Positions 26,253 to 33,791 of a stretch of 64,000 bases of DNA are shown here, piece by piece. This DNA comes from R-RK-3 sp963834945 (GTDB taxonomy: Bacteria; Pseudomonadota; Alphaproteobacteria; Rhizobiales; Rhodomicrobiaceae), in assembly GCA_963834945.1 (NCBI GenBank), contig CAWIDT010000012.1, positions 124,001-188,000 on the forward strand, in the 5' to 3' direction. Below the pieces are notes generated by a model. It was given only the letters and a program-made list of their open reading frames with translations, ran no database searches and had not been told where the DNA came from. Both the position numbers and the translations under genes were made by a program. Every line of letters starts with the position of its first letter. Positions within the stretch are counted from its first letter, which is position 1.

Positions 26253-26726
26253 ATGATGACGCCAGAAGATCTGATGCGGAAGGCCATCGAGATGAGCCGG
26301 CAGGCCGTCACGAATTCCGGAAACCGGCCCTTCGCGGCGCTGATCGTCAAGGGCGGTGAAATCGTCGGGGAAGGGCTAAACGACACGCCGGCGAGCCACG
26401 ATCCGACCGCCCATGGCGAGGTGGTGGCGATCCGCGACGCGACCCGGCGGCTCGGCACCGAGGATCTGTCCGGCTGCGAGATCTACACGACCTGCGAGCC
26501 TTGTTCGCTGTGCGTCGCGGCGATCTGGTGGTCCAAAATCGACAAGATGTACTATGCCGCGACACTCGCCGACTGCAAGGAGATCGGCATCGGCGTCGAC
26601 GGCCTGGTCGAGGAGATAAGCCGTCCCGTGGACCGCCGGACGCTTCCGGCAGAGCGGATTTTGTCCGAAGACGCCCGCGCCGTTCTCGAAGAATGGTCGA
26701 AATCGTCCGCCTACCGCGAATTCTGA
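26253..26726 (+). CDS. Nucleoside/nucleobase deaminase (CDA superfamily)
   Basis: 157 residues with a GAGGAGG site. The zinc site of the cytidine deaminase superfamily is complete: H54-G-E56 in PTAHGEVVAI and C84 and C87 in CEPCSLC. The size and NRPFAALIVKGGEIVGEG are closest to guanine/tRNA-adenosine deaminase relatives. It would hydrolyse an amino group from a purine or pyrimidine-like ring and release ammonia. It is divergent from the oxygenase/gamma-glutamyltransferase operon with a shared promoter region, suggesting co-regulation. Confidence 0.88.
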   Translation: MMTPEDLMRKAIEMSRQAVTNSGNRPFAALIVKGGEIVGEGLNDTPASHDPTAHGEVVAIRDATRRLGTEDLSGCEIYTTCEPCSLCVAAIWWSKIDKMYYAATLADCKEIGIGVDGLVEEISRPVDRRTLPAERILSEDARAVLEEWSKSSAYREF

Positions 26727-26844
26727 GCTTGCGGCTGAAATCGTGCGCGCGGTAATGCGCTGCAGCCGCCGCTCCCCTATGGTATAAGCCGCCCGATGAT
26801 CGGCACGGCGCGGGCAGGGCCGCCGTAACGCAAGAAGGGACAAG

Positions 26845-27798
26845 ATGGCGGCGCGTTCGGGTTCCAGCAAGACGGTTTACGCGGCGCTCGGCGGCAATCT
26901 CCTGGTCGCCATTACGAAATTTATCGCCGCCGCCTTTACCGGCAGCTCGGCCATGCTGAGCGAGGGCGTGCATTCGGTGATCGACACCGGCAACCAGGGC
27001 TTGTTGCTGTATGGCATGCATCGAGCCGCCCGGCCGCCCGATGCAACGCACCCACTCGGTTACGGCCGCGAGCTGTATTTCTGGAGCTTTATCGTCGCGC
27101 TGCTGCTCTTCTCGCTGGGCGCGGGTGTCTCCTTCTATGAAGGGGTCAGCCATGTTCTGCATCCGGAGCCAGTTGAGAATGTCGTCGTCAGCTATGTCGT
27201 CCTGGCGCTCTCGGCCATTTTCGAAGGCGTGTCCTGGTGGGTGGCCTACCGCGAATTCAACAAGAGCCGAGGCAATACCAGCCTTTGGAAAGCGGTGACC
27301 CGGAGCAAGGACCCGACGACCTTTACAGTGCTGTTCGAAGATACCGCCGCGCTGGTCGGCATCGCCATCGCCTTCGCCGGCATATTCGGGGCGAAGGCGC
27401 TTGGCATTCCCGAACTGGACGGCGTCGGCTCCATCGGCATCGGCATCGTCCTGGCGCTGACGGCGGTCCTCCTGGCGCGCGAGAGCAAAGGGCTGCTGAT
27501 CGGCGAAACGGCATCGCCCAAACTGGAAGCGGCCATTCTGAAAATCGCGCGTGCCGATCCCGCCATCCGCGCCGCCAATGGGGTGCTCACCGTTCACCTC
27601 GCCCCGGACCAGATTGTCGCCGCCCTGAGCGCCGAATTCGAGGACCGTGTCGCCGCGCCCGAAATCGAGGCCTGCATCATCCGTGTCGAAAACCGCCTGA
27701 AGGCGGAGCATCCCGAGATCACCACCTTGTTCGTCAAGCCGCAGACGCCGGAGACCTGGCGCCAGTCTCAGGCCCAGCTGGCACCCGCCGAGCAATGA
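26845..27798 (+). CDS. Cation diffusion facilitator family transporter
   Basis: 317 residues. About six membrane helices start at VYAALGGNLLVAITKFIAAA. The first metal-site helix reads MLSEGVHSVIDTGNQ, giving an HxxxD pair at about H47 and D51, and VLFEDTAAL gives a second acidic pair (E/D). The C-terminal cytoplasmic domain (ILKIARADPAIRAANGVLTV) is present. It exports divalent metals such as Zn, Mn or Fe in exchange for protons; the specificity is not assignable. It has a clear AGAAGGGA site. It stands alone, convergent with the TRAP genes. Confidence 0.9.
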   Translation: MAARSGSSKTVYAALGGNLLVAITKFIAAAFTGSSAMLSEGVHSVIDTGNQGLLLYGMHRAARPPDATHPLGYGRELYFWSFIVALLLFSLGAGVSFYEGVSHVLHPEPVENVVVSYVVLALSAIFEGVSWWVAYREFNKSRGNTSLWKAVTRSKDPTTFTVLFEDTAALVGIAIAFAGIFGAKALGIPELDGVGSIGIGIVLALTAVLLARESKGLLIGETASPKLEAAILKIARADPAIRAANGVLTVHLAPDQIVAALSAEFEDRVAAPEIEACIIRVENRLKAEHPEITTLFVKPQTPETWRQSQAQLAPAEQ

Positions 27799-27856
27799 AG
27801 CGCGTGGGGCGGCCGGCGGGCGATCATTTTATCCGCGAGCGCCCGTGAGTTCTGTC

Positions 27857-27888
27857 GCCCCGGACGAAGCGTAGCGGAGATCCGGGGC
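27857..27888. repeat. Inverted repeat between convergent genes
   Basis: GCCCCGGA and TCCGGGGC separated by 16 bases (ACGAAGCGTAGCGGAG-type core). Similar palindromes are common between Rhizobiales genes. Here it may act as a bidirectional terminator for the CDF and TRAP genes. Confidence 0.5.
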
Positions 27889-27921
27889 AATCGGACCGCA
27901 TTGGCTCCCGGCCGCGCTAGC

Positions 27922-29214
27922 TTATCTGCCGATGACGACGCTTGGCAGCCACAGCGAGATGGCCGGGATGAAGGTGACCGCCATCAGCACCGCGAACATC
28001 ACCGCGTAGAATGGCCAGATGCCCTTCATCACGTCTTCCAGCCGCACCTTGCCGACCGCGCAGCCGACGAACAGCACCGAGCCGACCGGCGGGGTCAAAA
28101 GGCCGATGCCGAGATTGAGCAGCATCATGATGCCGAAATGGACCGGATCGACCCCCAGCTTCATCACCACCGGCAACAGGATGGGCGTGCAGATCAGGAT
28201 CAGCGGCGCCATGTCCATCAGGCAGCCGAGCACCAGCAGCATGAAATTGATCAGCATCAGGATGACGTATTTGTTCTCCGACACGGTGAGGAAGAACGCC
28301 GTAATCTTGGCCGGCATCTGCATCAGCGCCATCACATAGCCGAAGCTGGACGCCATGGCGATCAGCGTCATCACCATCGCCACGGTCTTCAGCGTGCGGT
28401 GCACGAGGCCAGGCAGGTCGCTCCAGCGGTAATCGCGGTAGATGAACATGGTGACCAGGAAGGCCCAGACGCAGGCGACGGCGCCCGCTTCGATCGCGGT
28501 AAAAACCCCCAGCAGAATGCCGCCGATGATGATGACGATGGTGATCAGTCCCCAGGCGGCATCGATGCTGATGCCGACGGCCTCGCGGAACGGCACCGAG
28601 TCGCCCTTGGGATGTCCGTCGCGATAGCCGATGAAGATGCACAGCGCGATGAGCGAAAGGCCGAGCAGCGCGCCCGGCATGACGCCGGCCATGAACAGAC
28701 TGATGATCGAAATCGTGCCGCCGGTCGCCAGCGAATAGATCACAGCATTATGGCTCGGCGGCACGACGATGGCTTGCAGCGAAGCGCTGATGGTGACGTT
28801 GGTGGCGAAGACGCGCGGATAGCCGACCTTCTCCATCTGCGGGATCAGCACCGAGCCGATGGCCGACGTGTCGGCGACCGAGGAGCCGGAAATGCCGCTG
28901 AGAAAGGTCGTGGCGAGAATATTCACCGCCGACAGGCCGCCGCGCACGCGCACCACGCCGACGATCACATTGGCGAGCGCCACCAGCCGGCGGGCCATGC
29001 CGCCTTCCGCCATGATGGCGCCGGCCAGCACGAAGAAGGGGATGGTGAGCATCGCCACTTTGCTGACGCCGTCGGAGATCTTCAGCATCACCGCTTCCGG
29101 TGGGATGCCGATCCATAAGGCGCCGGCGAGCGCGCCGATCCCGAGCGAATAGGAGATCGGCATGCCGATCACGAAGCAGAGGAACAGCGTCCCCAGAAGG
29201 ATAAAGAGGTCCAT
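27922..29214 (-). CDS. TRAP transporter large permease (DctM)
   Basis: 430 residues, highly hydrophobic with about 12 membrane segments. DctM signatures include GALAGALWIGIPPEA, the FFVLAGAIMAEGGMARRL stretch, SGSSVADTSAIGSVLIPQME, and LLTPPVGSVLFVGCAVG. It catalyses Na+-driven uptake of organic acids together with the small permease and binding protein upstream. It starts 12 bases after the small permease. The C-terminus ends at VVIGR. Confidence 0.95.
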   Translation of the reverse strand: MDLFILLGTLFLCFVIGMPISYSLGIGALAGALWIGIPPEAVMLKISDGVSKVAMLTIPFFVLAGAIMAEGGMARRLVALANVIVGVVRVRGGLSAVNILATTFLSGISGSSVADTSAIGSVLIPQMEKVGYPRVFATNVTISASLQAIVVPPSHNAVIYSLATGGTISIISLFMAGVMPGALLGLSLIALCIFIGYRDGHPKGDSVPFREAVGISIDAAWGLITIVIIIGGILLGVFTAIEAGAVACVWAFLVTMFIYRDYRWSDLPGLVHRTLKTVAMVMTLIAMASSFGYVMALMQMPAKITAFFLTVSENKYVILMLINFMLLVLGCLMDMAPLILICTPILLPVVMKLGVDPVHFGIMMLLNLGIGLLTPPVGSVLFVGCAVGKVRLEDVMKGIWPFYAVMFAVLMAVTFIPAISLWLPSVVIGR

Positions 29215-29226
29215 AGTCTTTTGCGC

Positions 29227-29739
29227 TCAATCGATCGGTGGCAGAATATGCGGATCGGCCTCGGCAGCCGGGCGTCCGATGGTGAGATGCTCGATGATGA
29301 ACAGCAGCGTAAAGGCGCCGCCGATCGGGATCGGCGAATAGACGAGGCCAACCGACAGAAACGGGAACTCGGCGATGGAATTCTGCCAGGTCGCCTGGCA
29401 CAGCTTGATGCCATAGACGATCATGAAGACCGCCATGATCGTCATCAGCATTTCGACGAGGAAATCGGAGATGCGCCGCGCCCATGGCGGCAGAAGCGCG
29501 ACGGCGACGGAGACGTTCATGTGCAGGCCGAGCCGGTAACAGGCGGCGGCGCCAAAAAATGTCAGGACGATGGTGAGCAGAACCGCCGCGGTTTCGGGCC
29601 AGGAGGCCGCGCTGTTGAGGACATAGCGGGTAAAGACGGCCCAGGGCATGATCACCGATATCAGCACCAGCGCACTGCCGGCGATTATCACGCAAATCAG
29701 ATAGGCCTGGTCCATCGCTTTCCGGTAAAACTCAGCCAT
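29227..29739 (-). CDS. TRAP transporter small permease (DctQ)
   Basis: 170 residues from MAEFYRKAMDQAYLICVIIA, after GGGAAAG. Four membrane segments and the family pattern PWAVFTRYVLNSAASWPETA support DctQ. It bridges the binding protein and the large permease. The start at 29739 is preferred over 29763 because of the ribosome binding site. Confidence 0.9.
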   Translation of the reverse strand: MAEFYRKAMDQAYLICVIIAGSALVLISVIMPWAVFTRYVLNSAASWPETAAVLLTIVLTFFGAAACYRLGLHMNVSVAVALLPPWARRISDFLVEMLMTIMAVFMIVYGIKLCQATWQNSIAEFPFLSVGLVYSPIPIGGAFTLLFIIEHLTIGRPAAEADPHILPPID

Positions 29740-29928
29740 GGCTTTCCCTAATACCAGTACCAAATCCCGATGAAACCAATCTCATGCGGCGAGGAGTGCC
29801 GGGTGACGGGGTTGGCGCCTGGCGATGGGCTCATTCCCCTCAAGCGAGCCCTCTCGATGGGAGATGGAGCCGCGTTGCTGCTGGTCTCGAACTTAACGGA
29901 AGGTCACGACCGGACGCGCACAAGCGAA

Positions 29929-29961
29929 CCGCGCCCTTCCCAGGGTTGGGAAAAGGCGCGG
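29929..29961. promoter_or_regulatory. Hairpin between the TRAP binding protein and small permease genes
   Basis: CCGCGCCCTTCCC pairs with GGGAAAAGGCGCGG across a six-base loop, 13 bases after the binding-protein stop. There is no U-tract on the coding strand. Hairpins at this place commonly protect binding-protein mRNA and lower expression of the permeases. Confidence 0.6.
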
Positions 29962-29973
29962 CCAATCTCGTGA

Positions 29974-30972
29974 TTACTTTGTGTCCTGGATGCGTTTTAC
30001 CATTTCGGCGTATTTGGGGCCGTATTTATCCCATACCGGCTTTACGGCATCCTGGAAGGCTTTCTTGTCCTCGGCAGACACCTGGATGATCTGAATACCG
30101 GCGGCCTTGGCCTTGTCGAGCGCCTTCTGCTCATACTCTTTCCAGAGCTTGCGCTCTTCCAGCTGCGCCTCGCGGGCAAACTTCTTGACGTCGGATTGCT
30201 CCTCGCTGGACAGGGAGTCGAAGATCTTCTTCGACATGACGAGCATTTCCGGGACGATCAGATGCTCGTCGATCGTGTAGTACTTGGCCACCTGGAAGTG
30301 ATTGTCGAAGACGAAACTGGGCGGGTTGTTCTCGGCGCCGTCGATAACGCCGGTCTGCAGCGAGGAGAACACCTGATCGTAGCCCAGGGCGACGCCGTTC
30401 GCTCCCATCGAATTGGCCATGTCGACGAACATGGGATTGCCCATGACGCGGATTTTAAGCCCCTTGAGATCTTCGATGTTATTGATCGGCTTCTTGGTGT
30501 CGTAGAAATTGCGTGCCCCGGCATCCATCCAGGCGAGGCCAACGAGGCCTTTGCCGCTATTGGTGACCTTGTCGAGCAGTTCCTGGCCGATCGGGCCGTC
30601 GATCACATGCTGCATGTGCTCGGTGTTGCGAAACACATAAGGCAGGTTGAAGACGTTGAGATCGTCCACCACCGGGCCGAGCGCGCCGACGCTGACGCGC
30701 GCCAGGGCAATGGCGCCGACCTGCGCCTGCTCGATCGCTTCCTTTTCGCCGCCGAGCTGCATCGACGGATACATCTGCACGCTGAGCCGGCCATTGGTGG
30801 CCTTATCCAGCTTTTTGCCCATATCTTCGACGGCAACGACTGTCGGATAGCCCGCCGGATGCACATCCGAGGCTTTCAGCACCAGCTTGTCGGCGGCAAA
30901 GGCGGGCAGATACGCCACGCCGCACGCAGCGGCGGCGATGAGCCCCAATGCAATAGCTTCGCGTCTGTTCAT
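29974..30972 (-). CDS. TRAP transporter substrate-binding protein (DctP family)
   Basis: 332 residues with a Sec signal (MNRREAIALGLIAAAACGVA, cleaved near AFA). DctP signatures: LKASDVHPAGYPTVVAVEDM, GGEKEAIEQAQVGAIALARV, the carboxylate-binding region LKGLKIRVMGNPMFVDMANS, and YDQVFSSLQTGVIDGAENNP. It binds an organic acid in the periplasm and delivers it to DctQM. The ligand is not determinable. It is first in the operon. Confidence 0.93.
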   Translation of the reverse strand: MNRREAIALGLIAAAACGVAYLPAFAADKLVLKASDVHPAGYPTVVAVEDMGKKLDKATNGRLSVQMYPSMQLGGEKEAIEQAQVGAIALARVSVGALGPVVDDLNVFNLPYVFRNTEHMQHVIDGPIGQELLDKVTNSGKGLVGLAWMDAGARNFYDTKKPINNIEDLKGLKIRVMGNPMFVDMANSMGANGVALGYDQVFSSLQTGVIDGAENNPPSFVFDNHFQVAKYYTIDEHLIVPEMLVMSKKIFDSLSSEEQSDVKKFAREAQLEERKLWKEYEQKALDKAKAAGIQIIQVSAEDKKAFQDAVKPVWDKYGPKYAEMVKRIQDTK

Positions 30973-31382
30973 CGATGTCTCCTCCCAGAGATTTTAGCCT
31001 AAGCGCCCTTGGATCATGATCGCTTCATGATCTAGATTTCTTTGTTTTCGCACGATTTTTCGGGAAAACCGGTGTCCATCCCCGCCTTCGCGGGCACATG
31101 CTTTTCTCGATCGTGCTCCAGGTCAGCTATGCGTTATGTTCCGGTCTTGAGCCAGTTCAGATTTTACCGCCTAAAGCGGCGCCATCTCGCTATGACCGCA
31201 CCGGCTCTCCGAGAGAGCCGCATTGCCGTGAAGCCGTTCACCGCGAGCCAAAATTACATCAGAGGTGAGCGCTCCATTCAGGCAATTTGTATGATGACCC
31301 GACGTCTTACATTCGTACCAGCCACTCGCATGACTGACAAGCAGTTCCTTTTCTCCCCTGGAGCGGCCCCGATCCTTAGCCG
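30973..31382. other. Intergenic region holding a dispersed repeat
   Basis: 410 bases between the TRAP operon and the DsbA-like gene. The first part contains the dispersed repeat copy 2 with its nested insertion (31011-31112). The remaining bases have no recognised gene; short open frames lack any domain. Confidence 0.5.
31011..31112. repeat. Dispersed intergenic repeat, copy 2, carrying a 22-base nested hairpin
   Basis: In reverse orientation it matches 13117-13217 through GTGCGAAAACA-AGAAATCTAGA and CCGGTTTTcCGAAAAA. Between GGTGTCCA and CTTTTC, where copy 1 is contiguous, 22 extra bases (31079-31100) are present and contain CCCGC-CTTC-GCGGG. One small repeat has apparently inserted into another. 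Confidence 0.65.
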
Positions 31383-32090
31383 TCAGACCCCGCCTTCGCC
31401 GGCCGCGATCAATCGCAGGCGCGCCTCCATCATCTCCGAGGCGATCGCGCCGGAAAAAATCGGCCGGCCTCCCGCGAGCACAGTCGGCACCGCCAAAATA
31501 TCCAGCTCGTAAGCGCGCTGCAATTGGGCCGTGAGTTCGGCCTCGCCTTCATCGGAGTTGAGCATCGCCTCCACCATCGCCGGGTCGAGCGACACCGCCG
31601 CGCCAACATCGATCAGCACGGCGTGATCGCCGGTATCGCGGCCCTGGTTGAAATAGGCGACAAACAGCGCCTCGACGACGGCGCTTTGCACCCCCTCTCG
31701 CCCGGCGAGCCCGATCAGCCGGTGTGCATCGCGCGTATTGGGCGTGCGGGACATCAGGTCGTAGCGAAATGCCAGCCCGTCGCCTCGCGCGGACTCGACC
31801 ACGCGGGCATCAAGCGCCTGGGAGTTTTCCCAAGAGCCGAATTTGCGCTCCCGGTAGCTGCGGCGGTCGACACCTGCCTTTGGCATGTCGGGATTGAGTT
31901 CGAACGGGCGCCATGTCACCTCGACGTCAATCTCAGGCGCGAGCGCGGCTATAGCCCGGTCGAGCCGATGCTTGCCGATCCAGCACCAGGGGCAGATGGC
32001 ATCGGAGATCACCTCCAATGACAGCGCCGGCCCGCCGATCCTTTCGGACTGCGGGCCGCGACCTCTATCGCCACCGGTGTTGTCGATCAT
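31383..32090 (-). CDS. DsbA-family oxidoreductase (FrnE / HCCA isomerase-like)
   Basis: 235 residues. The thioredoxin-fold active site ICPWCWIGKHRL has C33 and C36, the CPWC form typical of the cytoplasmic FrnE branch rather than periplasmic DsbA. The family continues with WRPFELNPDMPKAGVDRRSY and the cis-Pro region DILAVPTVLAGGRPIFSGA. No signal peptide is seen. It likely acts as a thiol-disulfide or isomerase-type enzyme with an unknown partner. The start follows GAAAGG. It is monocistronic. Confidence 0.87.
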   Translation of the reverse strand: MIDNTGGDRGRGPQSERIGGPALSLEVISDAICPWCWIGKHRLDRAIAALAPEIDVEVTWRPFELNPDMPKAGVDRRSYRERKFGSWENSQALDARVVESARGDGLAFRYDLMSRTPNTRDAHRLIGLAGREGVQSAVVEALFVAYFNQGRDTGDHAVLIDVGAAVSLDPAMVEAMLNSDEGEAELTAQLQRAYELDILAVPTVLAGGRPIFSGAIASEMMEARLRLIAAGEGGV

Positions 32091-32183
32091 CGCATCGCGC
32101 CTTTCGAGGGTGCCTCACTATACCCTCCGAGCCCCGCTTGTGGCCACTCCTTGCGTGTCAGCGCCGCATCGCATGGAAGCGCT

Positions 32184-33743
32184 CTAACCGCGCGCCACCG
32201 ACCGTATCAGCGAGCGGTAGTTGGTGGCACCGGTCACCTGGGTCACGGCGAGATAGACGATGCCGCCGCCGGCGATCAGCGCGCCAAGCGCTGCGAGCTG
32301 CACGGAAATGCCATTCGCGGGCGCAAAGAAGCGTCCGAGCGGAACTGCGGCGATCCACAGGGCCACCCCCATGACGCCGCTGGCGACGGCGATCAGCAGG
32401 CCCCGGCGCTTCAAAGCCGCGTCCGGCTCGAAATGCCCGCGGCGCACCAGGGTGGTCCCCAGGAGAATGGCGTTGGTCCAGGCAGCAAGGCTGGTGGCGA
32501 TGGCGATGCCGACGTGGCCCAGCACGAAGAACAGGCTGATCGAGCCGATAATGTTCACCGAAGCGCTGATGCCCGCATAGATCATCGGCGTTCGTGTGTC
32601 CTCGCGCGCGAAAAACCCCGGCAGGAACACGCGGATCAGCACCGAGGCCGGCAGCCCGACTGCGAAGGCGGCAAGCGCCAGGGCGACGGCTTTCGTATCG
32701 GAGGCATGGAACGCGCCGCGTTGGAACAGCACCTCGATGATCGGGCCGGGCACCGCGCAGAGGGCGGCGGCAGCGGGCAATGTCAGCAGCAGCGCGAATT
32801 CCAGCGAGCGATTGTGGCTGGCCATGGCGGCGCGCACCTCGCCATTATTCAGCTTCTGCGACAGTTCCGGCAGCAGCACCACGCCGATGGCAATGCCGAC
32901 GATGCCGAGCGGCAATTGATTGATCCGGTCGGCATAATACAGATAGGACACCGCGCCCTCGGCGAGCGAGGCGATCATCGTGCCGATGAACAGGTTGATC
33001 TGGGTGACGCCCGCCGTCACCACGCCAGGCAGCGCCAGGGCGAAAAGCCGTTTGATCTGCGGCGTCAGGCGGGGCAGCCGGAACTTCAGGTTCATGTCCT
33101 GGCGGCGGGCGGCGATGGCAAGCCAGGCAAGCTGGCCCAAGCCGGAAATGGTTACCGCGCAGGACAGGATGATCGCCGCTTCCGGGCGGTTTTGCAGGTG
33201 GAGCGACACCGCCATGATCATCGCCGCCACCAGCACGACATTGAGGATGATCGGCGCCGCAGCCGCCGCCGCGAACCGCCCCAGCGCATTCAGCACGCCG
33301 GCCGCGAGCGCGGTGAGCGACATGCACAGCAAATAGGGAAAGGTGATGCGCGTCAGCAGCACGGCGAGATCGAATTTCTCCGGGGTGTCCGCAAAGCCGG
33401 GTGCAATCAGCGCCACCAGCCACGGCATCGCGATCTCCGCGATGACGGAGATGACCAGCAGCGCGGTGAACAGCACCGCCAGCGCCTCTTCAGCGAAATT
33501 GCGCGCCGCGCTGGGGCCCTCGCCTTGCAGGTTCTTGGAGAACAGCGGCACGAAGGCGGAATTGAAGGCGCCTTCCGCGAACAGCGAGCGGAACAGGTTC
33601 GGCAGGCGGAAGGCGACGAAGAAGGCATCCGCCACGGGGCCGGCACCCAGCACGGCCGCCGTCAGCATATCCCGGACGAAGCCGAGCACCCGGCTGACGG
33701 CGGTGTAGCCGCTGACGGTGGCGATCGAGCGATAAAGTTTCAT
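32184..33743 (-). CDS. murJ: Lipid II flippase MurJ (MviN)
   Basis: 519 residues with about 14 membrane helices. The N-terminal MKLYRSIATVSGYTAVSRVL and GFVRDMLTAAVLGAGPVADAF are diagnostic. It flips the peptidoglycan precursor lipid II across the inner membrane and is expected to be essential. It begins 48 bases after glnD on the same strand, an order conserved in alphaproteobacteria. A longer start at 33779 is possible but lacks homology. Confidence 0.95.
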   Translation of the reverse strand: MKLYRSIATVSGYTAVSRVLGFVRDMLTAAVLGAGPVADAFFVAFRLPNLFRSLFAEGAFNSAFVPLFSKNLQGEGPSAARNFAEEALAVLFTALLVISVIAEIAMPWLVALIAPGFADTPEKFDLAVLLTRITFPYLLCMSLTALAAGVLNALGRFAAAAAAPIILNVVLVAAMIMAVSLHLQNRPEAAIILSCAVTISGLGQLAWLAIAARRQDMNLKFRLPRLTPQIKRLFALALPGVVTAGVTQINLFIGTMIASLAEGAVSYLYYADRINQLPLGIVGIAIGVVLLPELSQKLNNGEVRAAMASHNRSLEFALLLTLPAAAALCAVPGPIIEVLFQRGAFHASDTKAVALALAAFAVGLPASVLIRVFLPGFFAREDTRTPMIYAGISASVNIIGSISLFFVLGHVGIAIATSLAAWTNAILLGTTLVRRGHFEPDAALKRRGLLIAVASGVMGVALWIAAVPLGRFFAPANGISVQLAALGALIAGGGIVYLAVTQVTGATNYRSLIRSVARG

Positions 33744-33791
33744 GTGCTGGCAAATAGCTGGCCTTTTGAGCCAGGGCAAGGCGAAGCAGCG

